This document shows, one piece after another, positions 8,203 through 17,056 of a stretch of 24,193 nt of DNA. Made by a program: the position numbers and the translations under genes. This DNA comes from Citrobacter sp. (GTDB lineage Bacteria > Pseudomonadota > Gammaproteobacteria > Enterobacterales > Enterobacteriaceae), in assembly GCA_019415335.1 (NCBI GenBank), contig DXKH01000078.1, positions 1 to 24,193 on the forward strand, given 5' to 3'. Numbering within the stretch: position 1 is the first letter of the stretch; each line of letters opens with the position of its first letter. The notes beneath the pieces were generated by a model, which saw nothing but the letters and a program-made list of their open reading frames with translations, made no database searches and was not told where the DNA came from.

Positions 8203-9618
8203 TTATTGTTCTGCCGTGAATTTTTGTTCTAGCTGCTCAAGCAGGGACGGCTCCCAGTCTGCCACCATCATCTGCAATCCCATCCTGAACAACATCCGGT
8301 ACTGTTGCTGCGCAAGCTGTATCAGCCCCGCCTCCTCCGTCAACTGTGCGGCAAGGTACTGGCGGTGAAACTGATCGCGGGGTTCACCGGCGGGCAACGT
8401 ATCCAGATACCGTAAGGCGGCTTCCAGCCCCTGTTCATCAAAACACAACCGCGCAGCCTGAATATCTTCATTACTCACCTGTATGACTGGCGCGGCCTGG
8501 TTACCTGGCTGAGTTGCAAGCCATTGCTTCGTTTTTTCAGAAACAAACGGTGTGTGGTCGTTAAACAGAAGATCGGCAAGAGCGGGCAGACGGCCAAGGA
8601 AGGAAACGACTTCATCGCGGATGGCATCGGCCACGGCGGTATAGCCAAGACGGTGCGCCGTCTGTGCAGAAATGCAGTGACCGTCCAGCCAGTAGGGTGC
8701 CAGCAATACGCTTTTTTCCACCTGCTGCCACAGCGCCATATCGGCACTACCGAGCTGAGCATGGTAATCCGCCACCATATCGGCAGAGACCGCAGCCAGT
8801 GGGGTACGTCCATCGCTTTCCGCCTGGGGCGTACTGGTGATGGATTGCCACAGGGCATGGCGGCGCAGGCGATAGCCCAGCGGCGAGTCCGGCTGGCGTT
8901 CACATAAAATAGCCGCCACTTTTAACAGCGTGTCGCGCCAGGCTTTGTCGTCGTGACTGTCGATGGCGATCTGTAGAGCCGGAGCACTGGTTTGCGTCAT
9001 GCTGCTTTCAGACGTGACGGTGGTTTGTGGTGAACTACCGGAGGCCGCCGGAGTGGGGACCGGAGCAGGAGCCGCACGATTAAACGTACGCTGGTACAGG
9101 GCAAAAAGATCATCGGTAGCCTGTGCCAGTTCCGGGACGTTATGTGACTGCCAGCACTGCGCCAGTTTCGCCAGTTCACCTAATAGCGCATCGCGCTGCG
9201 CTGTGGCGGCGTTCTGTGAAAAGCCTTCAATACCTGTTTCAAAGCGTTTAATGACCTGGCTGGCGAAGCGTTTTTTATGTGCCATATTCTGCGGCGCGGC
9301 CACCGCCCAGTAATGTTCCACATACAGTGCCAGCAGGCGCAAGGCCAGAAGCGGATCACCGGCATGTTGCAGGGTTCTCAGCAGATGCGCCAGCAGACGA
9401 AAATCCTTACTCTCCGAAGCCAGAATGACCAGCCCCCGGCGCTGGAGTTCCGGGATATCCAGTTGGCTGTGGGCCAGTGAACCCAGTTTGACGATTTCGC
9501 CGTCGATATACTCCCAGTCCGGGTTGTCATCTTTTAGCGCCGATGCCTGTTTTTCTTCAGGCAGGTTTTCCAGCAGGTGCGATATCCAGACATTCGGATC
9601 GCGTAAGTCCATTGCCAT
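8203..9618 (-). CDS. tssA: TssA (ImpA/VasJ-type), T6SS tail assembly initiator
   Basis: I choose the ATG at 9618 (471 residues) because a GGGAGAA ribosome-binding site precedes it and the vasI gene ends 4 bases upstream. A longer frame from 9684 would overlap vasI. The N-terminal region has the TssA/ImpA-N pattern: NPDWEYIDGEI around 32-42, then a helical segment with SKDFRLL at 70-76. A linker rich in Pro, Thr and Ser follows, then a VasJ-type C-terminal domain. TssA binds the baseplate and membrane complex and coordinates tube and sheath polymerisation. Unlike the gene at 3297, it has no transmembrane helix. Confidence 0.88.
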   Translation of the reverse strand: MAMDLRDPNVWISHLLENLPEEKQASALKDDNPDWEYIDGEIVKLGSLAHSQLDIPELQRRGLVILASESKDFRLLAHLLRTLQHAGDPLLALRLLALYVEHYWAVAAPQNMAHKKRFASQVIKRFETGIEGFSQNAATAQRDALLGELAKLAQCWQSHNVPELAQATDDLFALYQRTFNRAAPAPVPTPAASGSSPQTTVTSESSMTQTSAPALQIAIDSHDDKAWRDTLLKVAAILCERQPDSPLGYRLRRHALWQSITSTPQAESDGRTPLAAVSADMVADYHAQLGSADMALWQQVEKSVLLAPYWLDGHCISAQTAHRLGYTAVADAIRDEVVSFLGRLPALADLLFNDHTPFVSEKTKQWLATQPGNQAAPVIQVSNEDIQAARLCFDEQGLEAALRYLDTLPAGEPRDQFHRQYLAAQLTEEAGLIQLAQQQYRMLFRMGLQMMVADWEPSLLEQLEQKFTAEQ

Positions 9619-9622
9619 ATTT

Positions 9623-10366
9623 TTATTCTCCCGCCCAGTGGCAGGCGTCGCGTAGCGGCGCAATAACCCGTGCCAGCCCGTCAATGTTAAAGGTCAGCTT
9701 TCCGGCTGCGTTGTCTGCGCCGGTATCCACCGTCAGCGTTGTTGCGCCGAACAGTTGCTTAATTTCATCAATCCCGGACAGCCCCCGGCTGGACTCCAGC
9801 AGGGTGCCGTTCTCGCGCACAAACCAGTGGCTGCGCAATACCCGGCTGTCGGCATTCAGGGTGACGGCGATATCATGGACATCCAGAGGGTGCACCAGCG
9901 CCACCTGCATCCGGGTGATATTGTCCACACAGCTGAACATCAGCACCGGGCGAGGCGGAACATGGCCGATAGCCGGGGTGGTTACCACCACCGTCGGGCG
10001 TTCCCCCGGCACCTGCGTCACCAGCAGCTCTGTGGTGTTGCCCTGGCGACGTTTTTCCTGCTCTATGGCACGGGTCCAGGCTTCGCCCACAAAACTGGCT
10101 TTGACCAGCGCCCCGTCAAACCCTGACGGGGACAGCGGTTCCAGCAGGCGGTCATAGCAGTCAAGCCGCTCCAGCGCCGCGAACTCCCGCCGACAGGACT
10201 GCATGGCCTGTAATGTGGCTGTCGCATCCGGCGGGGTCGCTGTGGCGACGGCTACCGCCACACCGGCCATTGACGATGTTTCTGCGGGCGCGGCACTGGC
10301 GGGTAAGCCCGCCATCAGGCCCGCAATAAACCATCCTGTCTGCCGGAAAACGCGCAACCTGCTCAT
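9623..10366 (-). CDS. vasI: VasI/TagO-family T6SS-associated periplasmic protein
   Basis: This 247-residue protein has a Sec-type signal peptide: basic start, hydrophobic core (GWFIAGLMAG) and an ASA cleavage site near residue 25. The mature part begins with a low-complexity Ala/Thr/Val stretch and then the family's C-x11-CYD pattern (Cys58, Cys70). Two further cysteines lie at 146 and 242, so two disulfides are possible in the periplasm. This fits the VasI/TagO family found in many T6SS clusters. Its exact function is not settled. Its ATG overlaps the clpV stop by 4 bases (ATGA), suggesting translational coupling. Confidence 0.8.
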   Translation of the reverse strand: MSRLRVFRQTGWFIAGLMAGLPASAAPAETSSMAGVAVAVATATPPDATATLQAMQSCRREFAALERLDCYDRLLEPLSPSGFDGALVKASFVGEAWTRAIEQEKRRQGNTTELLVTQVPGERPTVVVTTPAIGHVPPRPVLMFSCVDNITRMQVALVHPLDVHDIAVTLNADSRVLRSHWFVRENGTLLESSRGLSGIDEIKQLFGATTLTVDTGADNAAGKLTFNIDGLARVIAPLRDACHWAGE

Positions 10367-13122
10367 AAAACCGTTTCATCTTCTGTGACGGACTCGTCGT
10401 CCAGAGCATCTTCCACATCTGCTGTGAACGTGCCGTCTGCCGCCGACAGCCGAATCCGGGCAATCGCCGTGTTGGCTGCCATCTTCTGCAACAGCAGCAG
10501 GGAGAGCGGCGGCAGCATGTCGCCGTCAATGACCGATTCGAGCATCCTCGCGCCGTTTTCCGCTCGGGTGACGCGGCTCATGATTTCGTCCGTCACTTCC
10601 GGCTCAATAATCACTTCCGCGCCAAAGCGACTGCGCAGCACGTTATCCAGACGGGTGAGTTTCCCGGCAATAATGGTGGCGAGCGTCTCTTTCGACAACG
10701 GCAGGTACGGCACCACTTCCATACGCGCCAGCAGGGCAGGTTTAAAGAAGTCCGCCAGCACCGGATAGAGGGCTTCCTGCATGGTCTCCGGGTCATCGGC
10801 GTGTTCGACAATCACCTGGTAGCCAAGGTTGGAGGTGAGGAAGAAGACGATGTTTTTACAGTCAATCAGGCGACCTTCGCCGTCTGCCATCTCGCCCTTG
10901 TCAAACGCCTGGTAGAACAGGTTGAGGACATCCGGGTGCGCTTTTTCCACTTCATCGAGTAGCACCACCGAGTACGGTTTCTGGCGAATCGCTTCGGTCA
11001 GCACGCCGCCTTCGCCATAGCCAACGTAGCCCGGAGGCGAACCAATCAGGCGTGAAACGGTGTGTTTCTCCTGGAACTCGGACATATTAATGGTGGTCAG
11101 GTACTGGCGACCGCCGTAGAGCAGTTCTGCCAGTTGCAGAACGGTTTCGGTTTTACCCACGCCGCTGGGGCCAGCCAGCAGGAACGCGCCGAGCGGGCGT
11201 CCCGGGCGGCGCAGGTCGGCGCGTGCAGTCAGCAGATGCTTATGCAGGCTGGCAATCGCCAGATCCTGGCCTTTGATGGTGTCGCCCAGCCATTTCGGCA
11301 GGTCGGTGATGACCGACATTTCATTCTGCGACAGGCGGTTAAGCGGAACGCCAGTCCATTCGGCAATCACCGCCGCAATCTGTTTTTTATCGACGTGCGG
11401 GGAGACCTGCAACCGGTCGTTATGCAGGGCGTCCAGTTCGGCAGTAAGCTGTGCCAGCCGTTGTACCGGGGAAACTGTTTCAGCGGTCTCTTCCGGCTGT
11501 TCGCTGCCAGCTTCATCAGCCGGTTCGGCATCGGTATTATCCTGTTCTGCCTCAGACGGCGTATCCTCCGCGGCATCTGCGTCCGGCAACGACGCCGCAT
11601 CGTCTTCTGCCATACCCAGTAACTGCTGGCGCAGCGCGATAATTTCCTGTACCAGCGTCTGTTGCTGATGCCAGGCGGCTTCCAGTTCGTCCAGCGCCGT
11701 CAGCGTTTCATCATACTGCACCAGCACCTCCGTCATCCGTGAGGTGTCGGTACGCAGCCCGATGCGAAGCTCGCGCTCAAGCTGGCGAATTTCCGCCTCC
11801 TGCTGGTGGCTCAGGGTGGTCAGCGCCGAGATTTGCTTCGGTGGCGATGAAAGGTTAATGGCCACGCGGGCGCAGGCAGTATCCAGCACATCAATGGCTT
11901 TGTCCGGCAGCTGACGCCCGGAGAGATAACGCTCGCTTAATGTCGCTGCGGCCTGCAAGGCGTCATCATCAATCAGCACGCCATGAGACTGTTCATAGAC
12001 CGCCGACAGACCGCGCAGAATAATGGTGGCTTCGGCGGCGTTGGGTTCGCTGACCTTCACTAACTGAAAGCGGCGTGACAAAGCTGCATCTTTCTCGAAG
12101 TATTTTTTGTACTCGCTCCAGGTGGTGGCGGCGATGGTTTTCAGCTCGCCGCGCGCCAGCGCCGGTTTGAGCAGGTTGGAGATATCCAGCCCGCCCTGCT
12201 GGTTGCCCGCCCCAATCAGGGTATGCGCTTCGTCGATAAACAGAATGACCGGTACCGGGGAGGAAATGACCTCCGCCATCAGCCCCTTGAAGCGTTTTTC
12301 AAACTCGCCCTTCACCGATGCCCCGGCCTGCAATGCGCCCAGGTCAAGGGTCATGATATCGGTGTTTTTCAGTTTGTCCGGCACCTGGCCTGCCACGATG
12401 CGCAGCGCCAGCCCTTCAATCAGCGCGCTTTTACCCACGCCTGCTTCGCCCACCACCACCGGATTGTTTTTACGGCGGCGGCAGAGAATGTCGATCATCA
12501 GGTCGATTTCGTGGTCGCGGCACAGTACCGGGTCAAGCCTGCCGTTACGGGCATCTTCGGTCATGTTTTTGGCGTAGCGGGCAAGCAGGGTGTCAGCAGC
12601 GTCCGTCAGTGTGCCTGCGCCTTTACCGTCTGCATCCGGAACGACTGATTCCGCCGACTCCTGTGTCCACTGCACAAAGTCCTGTTGCAGACGGTCACGG
12701 TTAATGCCGGTCAACAGCCGGGCGGCAGCAGGCGGTATATAACGCAGCGGCGAATGCAGCAGGGCCAGCAGCAACACGCCGCCGCGCAGTTCGCTGTGCT
12801 GCATCTCAACCGACGCCAGCAGCCAGCCCTCTTTCAGCCACTCAACCAGCATCGGGGAAAACGCCGGGTAGCTGTCCGCAGAACGGGCGGTTGTGTAGTT
12901 CTCCACCGTCAGCGCCTGGCGCAACTCTTCCATGCCAATATCGCCCTGGCGGGTAATAACCCGCAGGTCACTGCGTGGCATGGCGAGCATCTGAATAAGC
13001 ACATGGCTGACGGTAATTTCCGCTGCCTGCTGGCTCATACATTCAGAGGCGGCCATCTCCAGCGCCTGGCGGGAGAACAGGTTAAGCCGTTTTACCAGCG
13101 TGGGAAGATCAATCTGGATCAT
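10363..13122 (-). CDS. clpV: TssH/ClpV AAA+ ATPase, sheath disassembly
   Basis: I place the start at the ATG at 13122 (919 residues): AAGGACG lies upstream and tssL ends 8 bases before. The open frame extends to 13236, but that would overlap tssL. The order is a Clp-N domain (1-150) that binds contracted sheath, AAA module 1 with Walker A GEAGVGKS (225-232) and Walker B VILFIDEAH (292-300), a coiled-coil middle domain, and AAA module 2 with Walker A GPSGVGKT (651-658), pore loop PPGYVGYGEGG near 696-706 and Walker B VVLLDE near 719-724. ClpV extracts and recycles TssB/TssC after contraction. An unusual run of acidic residues (about 506-549) lies at the end of the middle domain. Confidence 0.96.
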   Translation of the reverse strand: MIQIDLPTLVKRLNLFSRQALEMAASECMSQQAAEITVSHVLIQMLAMPRSDLRVITRQGDIGMEELRQALTVENYTTARSADSYPAFSPMLVEWLKEGWLLASVEMQHSELRGGVLLLALLHSPLRYIPPAAARLLTGINRDRLQQDFVQWTQESAESVVPDADGKGAGTLTDAADTLLARYAKNMTEDARNGRLDPVLCRDHEIDLMIDILCRRRKNNPVVVGEAGVGKSALIEGLALRIVAGQVPDKLKNTDIMTLDLGALQAGASVKGEFEKRFKGLMAEVISSPVPVILFIDEAHTLIGAGNQQGGLDISNLLKPALARGELKTIAATTWSEYKKYFEKDAALSRRFQLVKVSEPNAAEATIILRGLSAVYEQSHGVLIDDDALQAAATLSERYLSGRQLPDKAIDVLDTACARVAINLSSPPKQISALTTLSHQQEAEIRQLERELRIGLRTDTSRMTEVLVQYDETLTALDELEAAWHQQQTLVQEIIALRQQLLGMAEDDAASLPDADAAEDTPSEAEQDNTDAEPADEAGSEQPEETAETVSPVQRLAQLTAELDALHNDRLQVSPHVDKKQIAAVIAEWTGVPLNRLSQNEMSVITDLPKWLGDTIKGQDLAIASLHKHLLTARADLRRPGRPLGAFLLAGPSGVGKTETVLQLAELLYGGRQYLTTINMSEFQEKHTVSRLIGSPPGYVGYGEGGVLTEAIRQKPYSVVLLDEVEKAHPDVLNLFYQAFDKGEMADGEGRLIDCKNIVFFLTSNLGYQVIVEHADDPETMQEALYPVLADFFKPALLARMEVVPYLPLSKETLATIIAGKLTRLDNVLRSRFGAEVIIEPEVTDEIMSRVTRAENGARMLESVIDGDMLPPLSLLLLQKMAANTAIARIRLSAADGTFTADVEDALDDESVTEDETVL

Positions 13123-13130
13123 AAACGTCC

Positions 13131-13892
13131 TTATCGAAGTAATTTGTTTAGCTGGTGCAGGATGTCCTGCGTCTGGCTGTCCAGCCGCAACAGATAGAAC
13201 AGGTAAAACAACGCCAGCACGACAACGCCACCACAAAAAATATGTTTAATGGTCAGGCGACTGATGAGCTGATAACGCCCGCCCTGGTTTTTTTTGTCCT
13301 GGTGTAACAGCGGGAAAGGGGCATCGCCGCGTAGTTTATGCAGGACGTGGTACAGGCGGCGGTAGATCTGCTCAAATTCCCCCTGATCCTGTGCTGCCAC
13401 TTTGTAGCGCCCGCGAAATCCCAGAGAAAAACAGAGCCAGAGAAATTCCAGCAGATCCTGGTAACGTTTGGGTTCACGGATCAGGCGCTCCAGCAGGATG
13501 AAAACTTTCTCGCCACCCCAGGCTTCGTTGTGGAAATGGACCAGCAATGACTGCTTGATCCACTCGTTCTTGTTCGACCAGCCGTTACCGAGCGCCGCTT
13601 CATCAATAAACGTGCAGAGGATGTAGCGAAACGAGATAATCACGCCCGGTTCGTAGCCCTGCTCCTGAAGCAGTTGCTCCACGGCCTGAACATCCGTCAC
13701 CACCTGAGCAAAAAGATGCTCCGGCATCGTCTGGCTGTTCATGGTTGAAAGGCGCATCACCATACCGAGGAGCGGCGTGGCTGCGTCGATCATCGGATTC
13801 AGGCTGTTGCCACGAAGCGCGAGATGGTAGTCGCGCTGGCCTTTTTCGTCGTGTCCGATAAATGGTGGCAGAGACAGTGACTCCTCATCCAT
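13131..13892 (-). CDS. tssL: TssL (DotU/IcmH), T6SS inner-membrane complex protein
   Basis: This 253-residue protein has a cytoplasmic DotU domain with the family motifs RYILCTFIDEAA (89-100), HNEAWGGEKVF (121-131) and LWLCFSLGFRGRY (151-163). It is anchored by a single C-terminal transmembrane helix (about 216-236). The family's optional OmpA-like peptidoglycan-binding extension is absent, as in the short TssL of enteroaggregative E. coli. It pairs with TssM and receives the baseplate through TssK. The start at 13892 has AAGAGGG upstream, and tssK ends 4 bases before. Confidence 0.95.
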   Translation of the reverse strand: MDEESLSLPPFIGHDEKGQRDYHLALRGNSLNPMIDAATPLLGMVMRLSTMNSQTMPEHLFAQVVTDVQAVEQLLQEQGYEPGVIISFRYILCTFIDEAALGNGWSNKNEWIKQSLLVHFHNEAWGGEKVFILLERLIREPKRYQDLLEFLWLCFSLGFRGRYKVAAQDQGEFEQIYRRLYHVLHKLRGDAPFPLLHQDKKNQGGRYQLISRLTIKHIFCGGVVVLALFYLFYLLRLDSQTQDILHQLNKLLR

Positions 13893-13896
13893 CGTC

Positions 13897-15228
13897 TTAC
13901 CCTCTTATCGCCCACAGTTGCATATTCAGGTCCGGAAAACTGCCGGAGACATGCAGTGCAACGGCCCCGGCGGCAGCTATTTCAGCCCAGGCCTGGCCGC
14001 TTTTGTCGAGTTCGAAATAGCTGAACCCGGAATGGTAGGGAAGCTGGCGGGGAGCCACCATCAGTGCACGCAGAGGAATACCGGGGATCTGCACACTGAC
14101 CATATTGCGGATTTTTTCCGGCGAGGAAATTTTCGACTGCTGGATAAACTGGCGCTGGATCTGATCGACCGGCATGTTTGCCGCCACGGCCAGCACAAAG
14201 GTGGCAGATTGCAGCAGTTCTGTGTCATGGATATCGGCCTGCCAGATACCGTCACGCAGATGCAGCGGCAGATTGACGGCTCTTGGCGACAGTACGGTAT
14301 GCAGCGCCCGTTTGACTTCCGGTAACAGCGTTTTAAATGTTTTGGTCAGGTCATGATGATCATACACATCAAGCGGACAGGGCAGGCGCGACGGCTCGGT
14401 AAAGGTCATCAGTTCACCCAGCAACCCGGCAAGATCAAGGTAGAAATCTTCCGGGTGGAGCTGGGATCGACGAGCGCGATGGGTAAACCGGGTCTGGTTA
14501 CGGTTAAGTAACTGCAACATCATAAATTCCGCCACATCCGCGATGCCGCTCTGCGCCGGAGAGCCAATGCGGTTTGCCAGATCGCTTGTCCGTCCGCCAA
14601 TGGCCCCCTGTACCTCTTTGAGATAAACACGCAGTTTCTTACTGACCTGAATATTCTGGCAGGAGGGGATAAAATCGTCATCCAGCGTCAGGGAGCCGTC
14701 GGCATGGCGATCGCTGATACGGCAAAGCGGGAGCGTAATATAGGCGCTCATATCTTCTGCACCGCTCATAATGCGCGGCGTCAGTTGACCCAGCGTCAGT
14801 GTTCGCGCGTCACCTTCTTCTGAATGCAGATCCCGGACATCGGCATAATTCAGCCGGTAACGCCCGATTCGCCGCCCGTCGCTGATTTCATTTCTCACAT
14901 CACTGGCGACCGGCAGAGCAAGGTAAATATTGCGGCTTCTTTCGTCCGGAAAATTTTGCGGGTGCAGCGGATCGGGCAGTGCGTCCTGGTCGGGGATAGA
15001 AAAGACGGTGCCGTCGGGCAGTGTGCCTGACGCGCTGTCAATCATGATCTTACCCTGCGCCAGCAGTTCATTGTTGAGGGTGAGTTCGGTAAATCCCCAG
15101 GATAAATCATTCATGGCCCGGAAACGCTGGTTATCCAGGTAGTCGTTGTAACGCTGCTGTTGCTGGAAATGGTGTGGGCGCATCAGCATCCCTTCCTGCC
15201 ACATCACCTTGTTGCGGGTGGTTGCCAT
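13897..15228 (-). CDS. tssK: TssK, T6SS baseplate-membrane complex connector
   Basis: This 443-residue protein has the TssK/ImpJ/VasE N-terminal signature: WQEGMLMRPHHFQQ close to the start, followed by the shoulder and neck region. The C-terminal domain normally docks on TssL and TssM. TssK trimers also share a fold with phage receptor-binding proteins. The length is normal and the reading frame is intact. A GAGGATG ribosome-binding site lies inside the 3' end of tssJ, whose stop is only 2 bases from the tssK start. This tight spacing suggests coupled synthesis. Confidence 0.95.
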   Translation of the reverse strand: MATTRNKVMWQEGMLMRPHHFQQQQRYNDYLDNQRFRAMNDLSWGFTELTLNNELLAQGKIMIDSASGTLPDGTVFSIPDQDALPDPLHPQNFPDERSRNIYLALPVASDVRNEISDGRRIGRYRLNYADVRDLHSEEGDARTLTLGQLTPRIMSGAEDMSAYITLPLCRISDRHADGSLTLDDDFIPSCQNIQVSKKLRVYLKEVQGAIGGRTSDLANRIGSPAQSGIADVAEFMMLQLLNRNQTRFTHRARRSQLHPEDFYLDLAGLLGELMTFTEPSRLPCPLDVYDHHDLTKTFKTLLPEVKRALHTVLSPRAVNLPLHLRDGIWQADIHDTELLQSATFVLAVAANMPVDQIQRQFIQQSKISSPEKIRNMVSVQIPGIPLRALMVAPRQLPYHSGFSYFELDKSGQAWAEIAAAGAVALHVSGSFPDLNMQLWAIRG

Positions 15229-15230
15229 AA

Positions 15231-15755
15231 TTATTCATCCTCTTTTTTCATTTCGATGCTGCTTTGACGTACATGCACCAGCAGGCGGTAATGGTGGCCG
15301 GTTCCTTCCACCGTCTCGATTTGTTTCCATTCAGTGGCCTGGTCATCGGAGAAATAGGCCACGACACCAATAAACTGCGTTTTCTCATCCAGCTTTACCG
15401 GCGGCAGGGTTTTGATGGTGTCCGGCAACAGGTTGAAATCCTGGTGGTCGATATAGTTTTTACCCAGCACATCCGGTAGCGGCGTACTGGCTATCTGGTC
15501 ATAGTCGGCTGCCAGCAATTTTGAGTCGTCAGTCAGGTACACCAGTTGCACATCCACGGCGGCTGATTCACCCTCCGCATTAGTATTGGTGTCCGGTTCG
15601 GTCAGCAGGGTGACGGTTATTTCCGAAGGTTGCTCCTTCAGGCTCCCGACCTGGATATCCGGGTTTTTGATCACCTCACTGATTTTTTTCGCCGTTTCGC
15701 AGCCGGTTAATATGACGCACATCAGCACGCAGGCCAGAAACGCCTTCCTGTTCAT
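15231..15755 (-). CDS. tssJ: TssJ (SciN/VasD), T6SS outer-membrane lipoprotein
   Basis: This 174-residue protein has a lipoprotein signal with lipobox LTGC and acylated Cys19. Glu at +2 is compatible with outer-membrane retention. The mature part resembles the TssJ beta-sandwich that binds the periplasmic C-terminus of TssM and opens the route through the outer membrane. The C-terminus is highly charged (KKEDE). Its ATG overlaps the tagH stop by 4 bases, and tssK follows after 2 bases. TssJ next to TssK, TssL and TssM is the usual arrangement. Confidence 0.92.
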   Translation of the reverse strand: MNRKAFLACVLMCVILTGCETAKKISEVIKNPDIQVGSLKEQPSEITVTLLTEPDTNTNAEGESAAVDVQLVYLTDDSKLLAADYDQIASTPLPDVLGKNYIDHQDFNLLPDTIKTLPPVKLDEKTQFIGVVAYFSDDQATEWKQIETVEGTGHHYRLLVHVRQSSIEMKKEDE

Positions 15756-17053
15756 GCTTCCGGCTCCCGCTGTTTTTCACGAAGCACCCGGTCATAGACC
15801 TGGGCGTAGACCTCGTTAAACAGCATCTCAAACCCCTGCTGGCGATCGGAGGCCAGCTCTTCGTAATAATGGCTGTACATTTGCCATGCTCCGGCATCAT
15901 CCAGCGGCTGGCGCAGTTCATGGCTGCGGCGGTACTGCACAAAGCGGCGCAGCAGATTTTGTGGTGAGAAGGCGTCCAGCAGGACACGAAGCGACTCCAC
16001 AATCGCCGCCCGGTTAGCTTCTTCGTGGTGGCGGACATTGCGCAGGCTTTCACTGACAGCGGCGGGAGCCGCCAGATGTACCGGACTTTTACCTTCGGCA
16101 AACATCACGTCGAGCGCGGTGGCGTAATCCATGTTCAGGCGCAGCGGGTTATCTTCCAGCGGGCGCAAATGTTTGTCTGAGAGGCTGTTACGCTGCTGCT
16201 GCAAATCAAGCAGACCTTTTATTGCGGCCTGTAACGTGCGTCCGGCCTCCTCCAGAAAATCATCCGCATCGTCGGAATTGCTCACGGTAAGCGAGCCGCC
16301 AAGACCGCGCAGTAAGGGGGTGACCGCAAGGTGGCGTTGCGCCATTTCTGCCACAGAGACGTCATCATTACGCTCGCCGGGGCTGGCATAAATGGGCGGC
16401 AGATCCATAAACGGCGTATTGATCCCCCCATTACTTGCCGGATCGGACAGCGGTGCCGATGGCCGGACAGCCGCAATGCCTGAAAGCGGATCGCCCGCGG
16501 TAATCAGGCTTTCGGACTGAAGTGCCTGGAGTGGATCGGCAGAAAAACCGTTTACCACGGTGTCTGCAAGCTGATGCCGGTGAGTCATTCCCGGATAGTG
16601 TGGCGCACCCTCCGTTGACAGCAGGGTATCCGTGAGCATATCGCGATTGGTGACGATGGTTTCGGGAGTGGCCATTTCCTCATCGTAATGGGGGATATCT
16701 CCCCGGTTCAGATGAACCCTCACCATCAGACGCCCTATCTGGATCTCATCGCCCTGGCGCAGCTGTATCAGGTCTGATGTTGCTGTGACTTTTGCCTGGT
16801 TCAGCCACAGTTGTGCCGTCTGCGGGCGCAGACAAAATGTGCCATCGTGCAGGATAACGGTAAAGGCCTGAGCCGGAATGCTCTGCTGACGATCCTGTAC
16901 CGACCAGTGGCATTCGGGGCCATGGCCGACATTTCCCTGCTGCGTGAACAGACAGCGCGCCGCCCGCCCGCTTTCCAGCTCACTGCCGTTAATGACCTGC
17001 AATGAAAGCGTCTGTAGTTTCTCTTCCGGCATATTCTGCTCCGTGATTATCAT
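15752..17053 (-). CDS. tagH: TagH-type FHA-domain protein of the T6SS
   Basis: This 433-residue protein has an N-terminal forkhead-associated-like domain (about 15-115), a Pro/Ser-rich middle and a C-terminal domain (about 230-430) typical of T6SS FHA proteins such as TagH/ImpI. The FHA domain looks degenerate: the usual GR is GH (43-44) and the SRxH-type segment reads SIPAQ (58-62), although an Asn (85) remains near the expected position. No T6SS Ser/Thr kinase or phosphatase is encoded in the window. The start is uncertain. The ATG at 17053 leaves a 3-base gap to tssG, while the ATG at 17032 has the better ribosome-binding site (CGGAG, 7 bases upstream). Confidence 0.85.
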   Translation of the reverse strand: MIITEQNMPEEKLQTLSLQVINGSELESGRAARCLFTQQGNVGHGPECHWSVQDRQQSIPAQAFTVILHDGTFCLRPQTAQLWLNQAKVTATSDLIQLRQGDEIQIGRLMVRVHLNRGDIPHYDEEMATPETIVTNRDMLTDTLLSTEGAPHYPGMTHRHQLADTVVNGFSADPLQALQSESLITAGDPLSGIAAVRPSAPLSDPASNGGINTPFMDLPPIYASPGERNDDVSVAEMAQRHLAVTPLLRGLGGSLTVSNSDDADDFLEEAGRTLQAAIKGLLDLQQQRNSLSDKHLRPLEDNPLRLNMDYATALDVMFAEGKSPVHLAAPAAVSESLRNVRHHEEANRAAIVESLRVLLDAFSPQNLLRRFVQYRRSHELRQPLDDAGAWQMYSHYYEELASDRQQGFEMLFNEVYAQVYDRVLREKQREPEA

Positions 17054-17056
17054 AAT

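Noticed and set aside
9543..10157. Plus-strand open frame of 204 codons across tssA and vasI
   Set aside because: It is antisense to two well-supported genes and rich in Ser, Thr and Arg as expected of a shadow frame; no family is recognised.
11062..11622. Plus-strand open frame of 186 codons inside clpV
   Set aside because: It is antisense to the conserved AAA+ module and has no protein features of its own.
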